Origin: Streptomyces albofaciens JCM 4342
GTDB taxonomy: Bacteria > Actinomycetota > Actinomycetes > Streptomycetales > Streptomycetaceae
NCBI RefSeq assembly: GCF_008634025.1
Contig: NZ_PDCM01000001.1
Span: 4,434,501 to 4,498,500, forward strand
DNA: 64,000 nucleotides
Reading direction: 5' to 3'
Under the pieces are notes generated by a model. It saw only the letters and a list, made by a program, of their open reading frames with translations. It was not told the origin of the DNA and did not search any database. Positions 44,312 through 53,355 of this stretch are shown here, piece by piece (position 1 is the stretch's first letter; every line of letters starts with the position of its first letter). The position numbers and the translations under genes are program-made.

Positions 44312-44833
44312 TCAGGCCGCGCGCTTGGCGCGGTGGCGGCGTACCGCGTCGCGGTTGGCGCAGGCGTGCGAGCAGTACCGCTGCCGCCCGGCGCGGGTGA
44401 AGTCCGCGTAGGCGTTGGGGCATTCGGCCAGCGCGCAGCGGCCCAGCCGGTGCATGCCCAGACCGGTCAGGTGCAGCGCGGTGCCGACGCTGGCCACCGC
44501 CCGCAGGATGCCCGCGGCCCCGAGGCCGTCCTCGCGGTAGTGGATGTGCCAGCCGCCGTCGGCGTGGTCGGTGAGCCGGGGGTGGGTGGACGCGTCGGCG
44601 AGCAGCGTGTTGAGGAGGGCGGCGCGCCGCTCGTCCGTGGGGGCGTCGACGACCTCGGCCCACCGGGCGAGGAAGTCCAGTGCCTCGGCGAGGTCGTCGT
44701 CCGTCGCCGGCCGGTCGAGCACCATGCCCGCCGCCTCGCAGCGTTCGGCCAGCTCGGAGGCGCTGGCGGGCGGGGAGTTGGCAAGGTCGGTCACGAAGCG
44801 GACGGGGTCCTCCCCGTAAGGGTTCAGCTGCAT
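44312..44833 (-). CDS. CGNR zinc-finger transcriptional regulator
   Basis: A 173-residue protein with an N-terminal ABATE-type helical domain and a C-terminal CGNR zinc finger: CALAECPNAYADFTRAGRQ, then YCSHACANRDAVRRHR, with Cys pairs and the CANR variant of CGNR. ATG at 44833 leaves only 25 bp to the divergent MFS gene, so the two share a control region and this protein probably regulates the exporter. Confidence 0.87.
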   Translation of the reverse strand: MQLNPYGEDPVRFVTDLANSPPASASELAERCEAAGMVLDRPATDDDLAEALDFLARWAEVVDAPTDERRAALLNTLLADASTHPRLTDHADGGWHIHYREDGLGAAGILRAVASVGTALHLTGLGMHRLGRCALAECPNAYADFTRAGRQRYCSHACANRDAVRRHRAKRAA

Positions 44834-44858
44834 AAGACCATTACAGCAGAGTGATCCC

Positions 44859-46346
44859 ATGGACTCACCACTGGCCGACGGGCGCCCCGTTGCCGTCGGA
44901 GAAGCACCCCCGGCGCCCACGCCCGCACAGACCTCCGCGGCTCCCCGCTCCACCCCCGGCACCTGGCTCCCCCTGGTCGCCACCTGCCTGGGCACCTTCA
45001 TGCTCCTCGTCTACGCGACGATCGTGACGGTGGCGCTGCCGCAGATGGCGCGAGATCTGCACGCGGGCTTCGGATCGCTCCAGTGGATCATCGACGTCTA
45101 CACCCTCGCCCTCGCCGGCCTGCTGCTCGGCATGGGCTCCCTCGGCGACAACCTGGGACGCAAGCGCCTGTACGTCATCGGGCTGACCGTCTTCACCGCC
45201 GCCACCCTCGCCTGCGGCCTGGCCCCGGACGTCGGGGTGCTCATCGCCGCCCGCGCGGTCCAGGGCGTCGCGGGCGCCGCCATGTTCGCCACGCTGCTGC
45301 CGCTGATCGGCCTCACCTACACCGGACGCGACCGGGCCACGGCGTTCGCCGTCTGGGGCGCGGTCGCCGGCGCGGCGGCCGGCATCGGCAATGTCGCGGG
45401 CGGCATGCTCACCCAGTTCCTGTCCTGGCAGTGGATCTTCTACGGTGCCGTGCCGGTCTGCGCCGCCACCATCGCCCTGTCCGTGAAGGTGCTGGCCGAC
45501 GACACCAGCCGGCCCACCCGCGTCGACTGGGCGGGGATCGTGACCTTCACCCTGGCCGCGATCGGCGTCACCTTCGGCTTCATCCGCGGCGGCGAGGCGG
45601 GCTGGACGGACCCCACCACCCTGCTCGGCTTCGCCGTCGGCGCCGTCCTGCTCGTCGTCTTCGTCCTGGTGGAGCGGGCCGTCACCCACCCGATGCTGCC
45701 GCTGGAACTGTTCCGCAAGCCCGCCTTCGACGGCATGCTCCTCGCCGCCTGCGGCTACTACCTGGCCGCGTTCGGCTTCCTGCCCGTGCTCTCCCTCTGG
45801 CTCCAGAACGGCGTGGGACTCAGCTCCTTCGCCACCTCCCTGGTCATCACCGTCCAGCCGGCCGCCTTCTTCGCCACCTCCGCCCTGGTCGGCAGCGCCC
45901 TGCACCGCATCCCCGCCCGCTGGACCCTCGGCGGCGGCTCCGTGGTGGTCGGCCTGGGCAACCTCGCACTGCTGACGGTGGGGCCCGGCTCGTCCTGGCC
46001 GGCGCTGCTGCCCGGACTGGTGATCACCGGGGTCGGCGCGGGACTCGTCTCGCCGGTCCTGCCGGCCGTCGCCATGTCCGCCGCGCCCGCCGCGCACAGC
46101 GGCGTCGCCGCCGCGGCCGCCAACAGCGCCCGCCAGCTCGGCCTCGCCCTGGGCATCGCCCTGCTGGGCACCGTCTTCCACCAGTACGTGCCGGACGGCG
46201 GCCCGGCCTCGGGCACGGCGTACGCCCACGGACTGGACGCCGTTTTCCTCCTCGCGGGCGTCATCACCCTGGCCGCCGGAATCGCGGCGATGTGGCTCCT
46301 CGGATTCCGGGGGCGAACCCACAAGGAGGTCCCGGGAACGGCGTGA
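44859..46346 (+). CDS. DHA2-type MFS exporter (14 TM)
   Basis: A 495-residue drug:H+ antiporter of the EmrB/QacA type with about fourteen hydrophobic segments. The DHA2 loop GDNLGRKRLYVIGL and the motif C-like AAARAVQGVAGAAMF are visible. It is divergent from the CGNR regulator and adjacent to the PKS operon, so it probably exports the cluster product and gives self-protection. Confidence 0.9.
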   Translation: MDSPLADGRPVAVGEAPPAPTPAQTSAAPRSTPGTWLPLVATCLGTFMLLVYATIVTVALPQMARDLHAGFGSLQWIIDVYTLALAGLLLGMGSLGDNLGRKRLYVIGLTVFTAATLACGLAPDVGVLIAARAVQGVAGAAMFATLLPLIGLTYTGRDRATAFAVWGAVAGAAAGIGNVAGGMLTQFLSWQWIFYGAVPVCAATIALSVKVLADDTSRPTRVDWAGIVTFTLAAIGVTFGFIRGGEAGWTDPTTLLGFAVGAVLLVVFVLVERAVTHPMLPLELFRKPAFDGMLLAACGYYLAAFGFLPVLSLWLQNGVGLSSFATSLVITVQPAAFFATSALVGSALHRIPARWTLGGGSVVVGLGNLALLTVGPGSSWPALLPGLVITGVGAGLVSPVLPAVAMSAAPAAHSGVAAAAANSARQLGLALGIALLGTVFHQYVPDGGPASGTAYAHGLDAVFLLAGVITLAAGIAAMWLLGFRGRTHKEVPGTA

Positions 46347-46667
46347 ACGATCGGCCGAATTCCCGCTTCGCGTATTCTCGTCCGACTTCGAACGGTTGAC
46401 AGTGGTAAGGGGGCGGCACAGCATTTGCGATGGATCCGCCGATCTCTTTTCCCGGGTGGCGTCCAGTATTCTCCTTCCCGATGTCCGGGCGCTGTTCGGG
46501 CCGGTCGGCGGAGCTGTCGTACGCATGTGTCCGGCGTGCGGACGAGCGTTGCGGGTAATTCCGAGGAACCACGTTCGGAGAATCCCGGTGCTCCGGACTC
46601 CGGCTGAATACCGGCCGCCCGGCCGAAATGCGTGCCCGACCGAACCGACCCGTGAAACGAGGGAGAT
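46347..46667. other. 321-bp intergenic region inside the cluster
   Basis: Noticeably less GC-rich than its surroundings. A perfect TTGACA lies at 46396-46401 but no convincing -10 was found at 17-18 bp. No gene was recognised. The promoter of the barrel-protein/MFS pair should be here. Confidence 0.5.
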
Positions 46668-47192
46668 ATGACCCCGACCCCCAGTCCGCTGCCGGTCCCC
46701 GGCATTCCCGCGATGTGCCCGCGGTGCCTGGCCGCGCTCGACGGCCCGCTGCCGGACGTCGGGCAGACCGAGGGCGGTACGGGCTGCGTCGTACGGACCG
46801 GGCTCGCCGAGCACGCGGACATCACCTTCCACGCCGCCACCGCGACGGGGCCCACGGTCGGCGACCGGAACACCCACGTGGACCGCCTCACCGACGCCGC
46901 CGGAACCACCGTCGGCACCATCACCGGCGGCGGCTGGAAGGTGTTCGAGCACCCCCGGGACGGCCATGTGCTGTCCTACTACCGCGAGGAGATCGAGTTC
47001 CTGGACGGCACGGTCGTCACCACCGGCTGGATGGACTCCACCGCCGTATGGTCCGGCCAGTGGCAGAGCCTGCACGCGGTCGGCACCGGCGGCGCCTACC
47101 GCGGCCTGATCGGCGTGCGGCAGATCCGCCAGGAGGAGCCCCGCCGGCTGTTCCGCGCCAACGTCGTCCTGTGCGCCACCGGCGGCCGGTGA
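46668..47192 (+). CDS. Small AOC/dirigent-like beta-barrel protein, candidate cyclase
   Basis: A 174-residue protein, all beta-strand-like. The segments VGDRNTHVDRLTDAAGTTVGTITGGGWKVF, EIEFLDGTVVTTGWMDST and HAVGTGGAYRGLIGVRQIRQEE follow the allene-oxide-cyclase/dirigent barrel pattern, with the typical GTGxYxG turn. Some actinobacterial barrels of this size act as pericyclases or cyclases in polyketide pathways, so a ring-forming role is possible. The N-terminus carries a CPRC motif of unknown use. The fold is inferred from sequence pattern only. It is 10 bp before the second MFS gene. Confidence 0.6.
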   Translation: MTPTPSPLPVPGIPAMCPRCLAALDGPLPDVGQTEGGTGCVVRTGLAEHADITFHAATATGPTVGDRNTHVDRLTDAAGTTVGTITGGGWKVFEHPRDGHVLSYYREEIEFLDGTVVTTGWMDSTAVWSGQWQSLHAVGTGGAYRGLIGVRQIRQEEPRRLFRANVVLCATGGR

Positions 47193-47202
47193 AAGGAGCC
47201 CG

Positions 47203-48507
47203 GTGTCTTCCCTCGGACGTGCCCGGTGGGGCATCGGCGCGCTTCTGGCGGGCGGTCTGCTCGTCAACTTCGCGGACCGTACGGTGCTGTCCGTCGCGGC
47301 GCCGCAGCTCGCCGACGAGTTCGGGTGGAGCCTGAGCCAGTTGGGCGTCGTCCTCGCGGCGTTCAGCTGGTCGTACGGGCTGGTGCAGCTGCCGGCCGGC
47401 GCGCTGGTGGACCGGATCGGCGTCAAGTGGCTCAACCGCGTCGCGGTGACGCTGTGGGGCGTGGCCAGCCTGCTGCTCGCGGTCGCCGGGGGCCTCGGCC
47501 TGATCCTCGTCTCACGGCTGCTGCTGGGCGTCGCCGAGGGGCCCTTCATGCTCAGCGCCGCGAAGGCCACCGCCACCTGGTTCCCCACCGCCGAACGCGG
47601 GCGCGCCACCGCCCTCTTCGACGGGGCCACGAAACTGGCCAACGTCATCGGGCTGCCGGTGCTCGCCCTCGTGGTCGGCACCTGGGGCTGGCGGGCCGGG
47701 TTCCAGTTCACCGGCGTGCTCAGCCTGCTGTTCGCCGCGGTGTGGTGGTGGCGCTACCGGGACCCGGCCGAACACCCCCGGCTGGGCGCCGCCGAGCGCG
47801 CGCACCTGGCGGCCGGCGGCGCGCGCGTCGCCGACCGGCCGCGCGGCTCCGTCCTGCGCCCGGTGCTGCGCTCCGGCCGGATGTGGACGATGGCGCTCGG
47901 CTTCGCCTGCTACGGCTATGCCATCAACGTCGTCCTGACCTGGATGCCGGAGTTCTTCCAGCGGCAGTTCGGCACCCGCACCCTGGGCTCCGGCCTCTAC
48001 TCGGCGGTCCCCTGGATCGTGGCCACCGTCGCCGAACTCGCCCTCGGCGGCTGGCTGGCCGACCGCCTCGTACGGGCCGGACGCGACCCGATGAAGGTCC
48101 GCAGGACCGTGCTGACCTGCGGCCTCGCGGTGGGCGCGACCGTCGGCTTCGCGGGTACGGCGCCCAGCGTCCCGGCCGCGGTGGGCTGGATGGCGCTCTC
48201 CCTCGGCGGGCTCGCGGTCGCCGCGCCGGCGGCCTGGAGCCTGCCCGGCCTGCTGGCGCCGCCCGGCGCGGTGGGCGCGGCCGGCGGGCTGATGAACTTC
48301 GCCAACGCCGCCGCCACCACGGCGGGCGTGGTGTTGACCGGCTGGCTGGCGGAGGTGACCGGGTCGTTCGGCGCGCCCTTCGTGTTCGCCGCCGCCGTCC
48401 TGGGCGCCGGGATCCTCCTGTACCGGCGGCTGCTCGTGCCGCGCCCCGGGCGGACGACGCCCGCGGCCACGCCCCGCACGGAAGGGGATGAGGCCCTGGC
48501 CCTATAG
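47203..48507 (+). CDS. MFS transporter (12 TM)
   Basis: A 434-residue MFS protein with about twelve hydrophobic segments, MFS loop GALVDRIGVKWLNRV, and sequence features of the anion:cation symporter group (LLLGVAEGPFMLSAAKATATWF). GTG start follows GAAAGGAG. It is co-transcribed with the barrel protein. It may import a precursor or export the product; direction cannot be read. Confidence 0.87.
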   Translation: MSSLGRARWGIGALLAGGLLVNFADRTVLSVAAPQLADEFGWSLSQLGVVLAAFSWSYGLVQLPAGALVDRIGVKWLNRVAVTLWGVASLLLAVAGGLGLILVSRLLLGVAEGPFMLSAAKATATWFPTAERGRATALFDGATKLANVIGLPVLALVVGTWGWRAGFQFTGVLSLLFAAVWWWRYRDPAEHPRLGAAERAHLAAGGARVADRPRGSVLRPVLRSGRMWTMALGFACYGYAINVVLTWMPEFFQRQFGTRTLGSGLYSAVPWIVATVAELALGGWLADRLVRAGRDPMKVRRTVLTCGLAVGATVGFAGTAPSVPAAVGWMALSLGGLAVAAPAAWSLPGLLAPPGAVGAAGGLMNFANAAATTAGVVLTGWLAEVTGSFGAPFVFAAAVLGAGILLYRRLLVPRPGRTTPAATPRTEGDEALAL

Positions 48508-48733
48508 CACACTTCCGGTTGGTTGCGGGATTGCCGTGCACATAACGCAAAGCGACTTTGCGATAATTTTCAGCTGGTGGTGATCTGCGGCTGTCGGCCT
48601 CCGGTTAGGCTGCCCAGTGCTTCGTTCGCGAGCGCTGGAGGGGTTTTGTGCACAGCGGTGTGTCCGACCGGTATGAGCAGAGCCAACGGATTCTCCCGGG
48701 CATGCACGTATTAAGCGGCGGGACGAGGCTGCC

Positions 48734-50041
48734 GTGAGCGACTCCATAACGTTGTCCGCCTGCCTGAAAAGGCTGTCCTGGTCCCCGGACCGGCTCGCCC
48801 GTGAGATCAACCGGGTGTGCGGCGGGGGCACGATCAGCGACAAGGCTCCCTACAATTGGCTCAAAGGCTCCCTGCCGCGGCGGCAACTTCCCGAAATCGT
48901 GGCGAGAATTCTGACCGAAAAGCTCGGGGAGCCGGTCACGGTCCGTGATCTCTGGCCGGACAGGTTCCCGGCTCCGGTGGCCGAAAAGGCTCCTGTTCCA
49001 CGGCAGCGTCCGGCCGGCCCGGACCCGGCCCCGCTGCCCGCGCAGGACATGGTCGCCACCGCCGTGGACTGGCTCGTGGGCAGCGACCCGCCCCTGACCT
49101 GCCGGCTGCGCGGCGAGGAGGTCGACCCCGGCATCCTGACGGTGCTGGAGGACCGCAGTGACCAACTGCGCCGGCTCGCCGACGAGCGCGCCGGGGAACT
49201 GGTCATGGACTGGGCCGTGCAGGAGCTGCGGTGGACCCGCAAGCTCATCGCCGAGTGCAGCTACGGCCGCGCGACCGGGCTGCGGCTGCACCGCACCGCC
49301 GCCGAACTCGCCCAGGTCGTCGGCTGGATGGCCGCCGACCTCGACATGGCGGGCCAGAGCGAACGCCACCTCCTGGCCGCGCTGCGCTCCGCCCGGATCG
49401 CCGGGGACCGCGCGCTGGCCGCGTACGTCATCTCCTGCCTGAGCTACCGGTTCGCCTGGAGCGGCCAGGGCCGGGAGGCGCTGCGGCTGATCCAGATCGC
49501 CCGCAAGGGCACCCAGGACCACGCCCCCGGGCCCGGGCAGGCACTGCTGGCGAGCCGGCAGGCCAGGGCGCACGCCGCGCTGGGGGACGCCGTGGGCTGC
49601 CGGCGGGCCCTGGACGAGGCGCAGGAACTGATCGAGACCGGCGGCGAGTCCGGTACGGCGCCCTGGGCGTCGTGGGTGACCCCCGCCGTGCTGGTCGCCG
49701 ACGCGGGCCGGTCCTGGTTGGATGTGGGCAGGTCCGCATGGGCGGAACGCCATCTGGTGCGCGGGCTGGAGCTGTTCGGCCAGAGCCAGCCGCTGAACCG
49801 GCTGCTGCACTGGACCTCACTGGCCGAGGCCCGGCTGGCGCACGGTGACGTGGACGGCGCCGCGACCGCGACCTGGGAGGCCCTGGGGCTCTACGAGCGG
49901 GTCACCTCGCACCGCGCCCGCGTCCGGCTGACCCGGCTGCGCGGCCGTTTCACGCGCTGCGACGCGCGGGTGGCCCGGCAGGTCGCGCAGGGCACGGCGG
50001 AGGTGCTCGACGAGGCGCGCCGACTGGCCTCCTGCGGCTGA
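48734..50041 (+). CDS. HTH-TPR regulator (NsdA-like)
   Basis: A 435-residue cytosolic protein. An N-terminal DNA-binding-like domain (LSACLKRLSWSPDRLAREIN, ISDKAPYNWLKGSLPRRQLPE, VTVRDLWPDRF) is followed by helical TPR-like repeats (for example ALGDAVGCRRALDEAQELIETGG). This is the layout of NsdA-type Streptomyces regulators of secondary metabolism. GTG at 48734 follows GACGAGG. It closes the biosynthetic region and may control it. Confidence 0.78.
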   Translation: MSDSITLSACLKRLSWSPDRLAREINRVCGGGTISDKAPYNWLKGSLPRRQLPEIVARILTEKLGEPVTVRDLWPDRFPAPVAEKAPVPRQRPAGPDPAPLPAQDMVATAVDWLVGSDPPLTCRLRGEEVDPGILTVLEDRSDQLRRLADERAGELVMDWAVQELRWTRKLIAECSYGRATGLRLHRTAAELAQVVGWMAADLDMAGQSERHLLAALRSARIAGDRALAAYVISCLSYRFAWSGQGREALRLIQIARKGTQDHAPGPGQALLASRQARAHAALGDAVGCRRALDEAQELIETGGESGTAPWASWVTPAVLVADAGRSWLDVGRSAWAERHLVRGLELFGQSQPLNRLLHWTSLAEARLAHGDVDGAATATWEALGLYERVTSHRARVRLTRLRGRFTRCDARVARQVAQGTAEVLDEARRLASCG

Positions 50042-50192
50042 GCGCGGTGCACGGCGGGAGCCGTTGCCGTACGGTTCCGGCCGCGGCCCCGCCGGGACGC
50101 GGCCGGTGACGCGGCGGCGCGTCCCGCCCACCGGACCTCCGTGCCGCCCCGGCCGACCGGGACCGGGCAGTTGCGTCTGGAGGAGAGACATC

Positions 50193-51296
50193 TTGCACAT
50201 CGCGTACGGAGTACCGCTGGCGCCGATGACCACCCTGCATCTGGGAGGCCCGGCCACCGCCCTCGCCGAACTGCGGGACCTCGCCGACTTCCCCGCCGTC
50301 GTCGCCTGGGCGAAACGGTACGGCGCCGCGCCCTTCTGCCTCGGGCACGGCAGCAACGTCCTCGTCAGCGACGCGGGGTGCAGCCGCCCCGTACTGCGCC
50401 TGGCGACCCGGGGCGTCGAGATGCGCGGTACCGCACCGGACGGGCGGGTCCTGGTCGAGGCGCAGGTCGGCCATCCGCTGCGGGACCTGGTGGAGAAGAC
50501 GGTCGAAGAGGGCCTGTCCGGGCTGGAGATGCTCAGCGGCATCCCCGGCACGGTCGGCGCCACACCGGTGCAGAACGTGGGCGCGTACGGCCAGGAGATC
50601 GGCGACTGCCTCGTGCGGGTGCGGGCGTGGGACTGGAAGCTGGGCCGCGCGGTGACCCTGTCCGCCGCCGAGTGCGCCCTGGGCCACCGCACCAGCAGGT
50701 TCAAGGGAACCACCCGCTGGACCCTGCTCACCCTGGTGCTCGCGCTGCGGCCGTCCCCGCTGAGCGCGCCCATCACCTACCGCAGCGTCGCGGGCGTCCT
50801 GGACGTCCCGCTCGGCAGCAGGGTGCCGCTGAAAGACGCCGCGCGGGCCGTGCTGGCCGTCCGCCGCGGCAAGGGCATGGTGCTGGAGGACTCCGGCATC
50901 GACCACCGTACGGTCGGCAGCGTCTTCCTGAGCCCCGAGGTCACCGGCGCGCAGCAGGCGCGGCTGCGGGCGGCCGGTGCCCCGCTGAACTCCTTTCCCG
51001 ACGGCTCGACCCGGGTCAGCGCCAGCTGGCTGATCCGCCGGGCCGGTTTCGGGCTGCGGACGGCCGTCGCCGACGGCGTCCGGGTCTCCTCCCGGCACTA
51101 CACCCTGGTCGCGCGGTCGGGCGCGAGCGCGGCCAGCTTCGGGCAGGCCGTCGGCACCGTGCACCGCTCCGTCCTGCGGCACACCGGTGTGGCGCTCACC
51201 TCAGAAGTCGACTTCCTCGGCGACTCGCGGACGTACCCGCCCGGTTGGCCGTCACCAGCAGCACCAGCAGGTACGGCCCGCCCACCACGCCCGTGA
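50193..51296 (+). CDS. murB: MurB homologue (UDP-N-acetylenolpyruvoylglucosamine reductase) with TTG start
   Basis: A 367-residue flavoenzyme-like protein with the MurB motifs LGHGSNVLVSDAG, MLSGIPGTVGATPVQNVGAYGQEI, an EDSGIDHRTVGSVFLSPEV catalytic block and RVSASWLIRRAGF. MurB reduces enolpyruvyl-UDP-GlcNAc to UDP-MurNAc. TTG at 50193 was chosen because GGAGGAG lies 7 nt upstream. The C-terminal 40 residues after SEVDFLGDS overlap the convergent permease gene by 101 bp and are not MurB-like. It is probably an extra copy of the cell-wall enzyme recruited for another role or for protection. Confidence 0.82.
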   Translation: MHIAYGVPLAPMTTLHLGGPATALAELRDLADFPAVVAWAKRYGAAPFCLGHGSNVLVSDAGCSRPVLRLATRGVEMRGTAPDGRVLVEAQVGHPLRDLVEKTVEEGLSGLEMLSGIPGTVGATPVQNVGAYGQEIGDCLVRVRAWDWKLGRAVTLSAAECALGHRTSRFKGTTRWTLLTLVLALRPSPLSAPITYRSVAGVLDVPLGSRVPLKDAARAVLAVRRGKGMVLEDSGIDHRTVGSVFLSPEVTGAQQARLRAAGAPLNSFPDGSTRVSASWLIRRAGFGLRTAVADGVRVSSRHYTLVARSGASAASFGQAVGTVHRSVLRHTGVALTSEVDFLGDSRTYPPGWPSPAAPAGTARPPRP

Positions 51297-52260
51297 CCAC
51301 CCCCACCGGCAACTCGACGGGCGTGAAGGCGTGTTGCGCGACGAAGTCGGACACCAGCGTCACCAGCGCCCCCACCAGCGCCGACGCCGCCAGGGCCGGC
51401 CCGCCGTCGCGTACCAGGCGGCGGGCGACCGGCGCGGAGACCAGGGCCACGAACGCCACCGGGCCTGCCGCCGCGGTGGCCGTCGCCGCCAGCGCCACCC
51501 CGGTCAGCAGCAGCGCGAGCCGGCTCCGCTCGACCCGCAGGCCCAGGCCCCGGGCCAGGTCGTCACCGAGGCACAGCACGTTCAGGGGACGGGCCAGCAC
51601 GGCGGCCGCCAGGACCAGCGGGACCAGACAGCAGGCCAGCGTCGTGGCGTGGGTCCAGGTGCGGCCGCTCAGGCTGCCGGTCAGCCAGATCAGCACCTGC
51701 TGCGCGTCCCAGACCGCCGCGCTGGTCATCAAGTACGAGACCAGGCTGGACAACAGGGCGGTCGCGCCGATCCCGACGAGCACCAGCCGCCGGCCGGACA
51801 GCCCGCCGCGCCACGACAGCAGATAGATCGCCACGGCGGTGACCAGCGCCCCGGCCAGCGCCCCGGCGGAGACCGCCATACCGCCGAGCCCCAGCGCCAC
51901 GATGCAGGTCGCCGCCGCCGCGCCCGCACCCGATGTGATGCCGATGACGTCCGGGCTGGCCAGCGGATTGCGCACCAGGCTCTGGAAGATCGCGCCCGAC
52001 ATGCCGAACCCCAGTCCGGCCAGCAGCCCGGTGAGCACGCGGGGGAGCCGGATGTCGAGGACGAACAACCGGCTCTTCCACTCCGCCTCGCCGCTGATCG
52101 CGCCGATCACCTCGGACAGCGGTACGACGAAGTCGCCGACCGCCAGCAACGTGACGGCGGTCAGCAGCACCGCCAGGGCCAGCACGACCACCACGGGCCG
52201 GGCGCGCCGCCGTCGTACGGCGCCGCGGACGCTCCTGGTCCGCACGGTCACGGCCGTCAC
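51196..52260 (-). CDS. FecCD-type siderophore permease B
   Basis: A 354-residue permease of the BtuC/FecCD family with about nine to ten membrane segments and the signatures LDIRLPRVLTGLLAGLGFGMSGAIFQSLVRNPLASPDVIGI and GPVAFVALVSAPVARRLV. GTG at 52260 overlaps the stop of permease A by 4 bp (GTGA). The two should form a heterodimeric channel for an iron-siderophore complex. No ATPase gene follows. Confidence 0.9.
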   Translation of the reverse strand: MTAVTVRTRSVRGAVRRRRARPVVVVLALAVLLTAVTLLAVGDFVVPLSEVIGAISGEAEWKSRLFVLDIRLPRVLTGLLAGLGFGMSGAIFQSLVRNPLASPDVIGITSGAGAAAATCIVALGLGGMAVSAGALAGALVTAVAIYLLSWRGGLSGRRLVLVGIGATALLSSLVSYLMTSAAVWDAQQVLIWLTGSLSGRTWTHATTLACCLVPLVLAAAVLARPLNVLCLGDDLARGLGLRVERSRLALLLTGVALAATATAAAGPVAFVALVSAPVARRLVRDGGPALAASALVGALVTLVSDFVAQHAFTPVELPVGVVTGVVGGPYLLVLLVTANRAGTSASRRGSRLLR

Positions 52261-53342
52261 AGCGCCGCCCCCTTCCGGCTGCGCACCATGGCGATGAGGA
52301 CCGGCGCGCCGATCGCCGCCGTCACGATGCCCACCTGCACCTCGGTCGGCCGGATCACCAGCCGCCCCACGAGGTCCGCCAGCAGCACCAGCACCGGCGC
52401 GAGCACCATCGAATAGGGCAGCAGCCAGCGGTGATCGGCGCCGGTCAGCATGCGGGCCACATGCGGCACCGCGAGCCCCACGAACCCGATCGGCCCGGCC
52501 ATCGCGGTCGCCGTGCCGCACAGCAGCACCACCGCGAGCGCCGCCGCCAGGCGTACCCGTACCACGTGCTGCCCGAGCGCCCGGGCCGTGTCGTCGCCCA
52601 GCGCCAGCAGGTTGAGCGACCGGCCCAGCGACAGCGCCAGCACCGCGCCGGCCAGCACGAACGGCGCCCCCTGCCAGGCCACCGCCTCGTCCCGCCCGGC
52701 CAGCGACCCGACCTGCCAGAACCGGAACTGGTCGAACGCGCTGACGTTCAGGAGCAGTACGGCCTGGGTCGCCGAGGTGAGGACCGCGGTCGTCGCCGTC
52801 CCGGCCAGGACGAGCTTCAGCGGGGTCGCCCCGCTCGCGCCCATGGAGCCCACCGCGTACACCACCGCCGCGGCGACGGCCGCGCCCGCCATCCCGAACC
52901 ACACATAGCCCGACAGCGACGTGACCCCGAAGAAGTTGATCCCGGCCACCACGAAGAGCGCCGCGCCGGAATTGACGCCCAGTACACCGGGATCGGCCAG
53001 CGCGTTGCGGGCGATGCCCTGCATCACCGCGCCCGCCAGCCCGAGCGCCGCCCCCGCCAGCAACCCGACGACGGTGCGCGGCAGCCGTAACGAACGGATC
53101 ACCAAGTGCTCGGTGTCGGACGGGTCGAAGCGGAACAGGGCCTCCCCGACCGTGTGCGCGGACAGCGGTTTGCTGCCCATCGTCACACTGGCCGTGGCCA
53201 GCGCCGCCAGGACGACGAGCGCCACCACGAGCCCGGCGGCCAGGCGTAACCGCCGGTGCGGCCGACGCCGAGGTGCGGCCGCGGTGTTCGCCTGCCCCGG
53301 TGGGGGCGGCGGCTGAGTGATCTGTTCCGGTACATGTGCCAC
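52257..53342 (-). CDS. FecCD-type siderophore permease A
   Basis: About 361 residues, with a Pro-rich cytoplasmic start followed by nine or ten membrane segments. Signatures: IRSLRLPRTVVGLLAGAALGLAGAVMQGIARNALADPGVLGV and GPIGFVGLAVPHVARMLTG. GTG at 53342 keeps the iron-box-like site outside the gene; an ATG at 53387 with GAGG upstream is an alternative. Two leucines are coded by TTA (plus-strand taa at 53247-53249 and 53088-53090), so translation should depend on the bldA tRNA. Confidence 0.88.
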   Translation of the reverse strand: MAHVPEQITQPPPPPGQANTAAAPRRRPHRRLRLAAGLVVALVVLAALATASVTMGSKPLSAHTVGEALFRFDPSDTEHLVIRSLRLPRTVVGLLAGAALGLAGAVMQGIARNALADPGVLGVNSGAALFVVAGINFFGVTSLSGYVWFGMAGAAVAAAVVYAVGSMGASGATPLKLVLAGTATTAVLTSATQAVLLLNVSAFDQFRFWQVGSLAGRDEAVAWQGAPFVLAGAVLALSLGRSLNLLALGDDTARALGQHVVRVRLAAALAVVLLCGTATAMAGPIGFVGLAVPHVARMLTGADHRWLLPYSMVLAPVLVLLADLVGRLVIRPTEVQVGIVTAAIGAPVLIAMVRSRKGAAL

Positions 53343-53355
53343 AGCAGGACTATGG

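Noticed and set aside
46396..46426. Possible sigma-70-type promoter (TTGACA) in the cluster intergenic region
   Set aside because: The -35 is perfect, but no TANNNT lies at 17-18 bp and the distance to the next gene is about 270 bp; not strong enough to call.
44865..47711. A 948-codon minus-strand open frame across the exporter and barrel-protein genes
   Set aside because: Shadow of the MFS gene; no recognisable domain.
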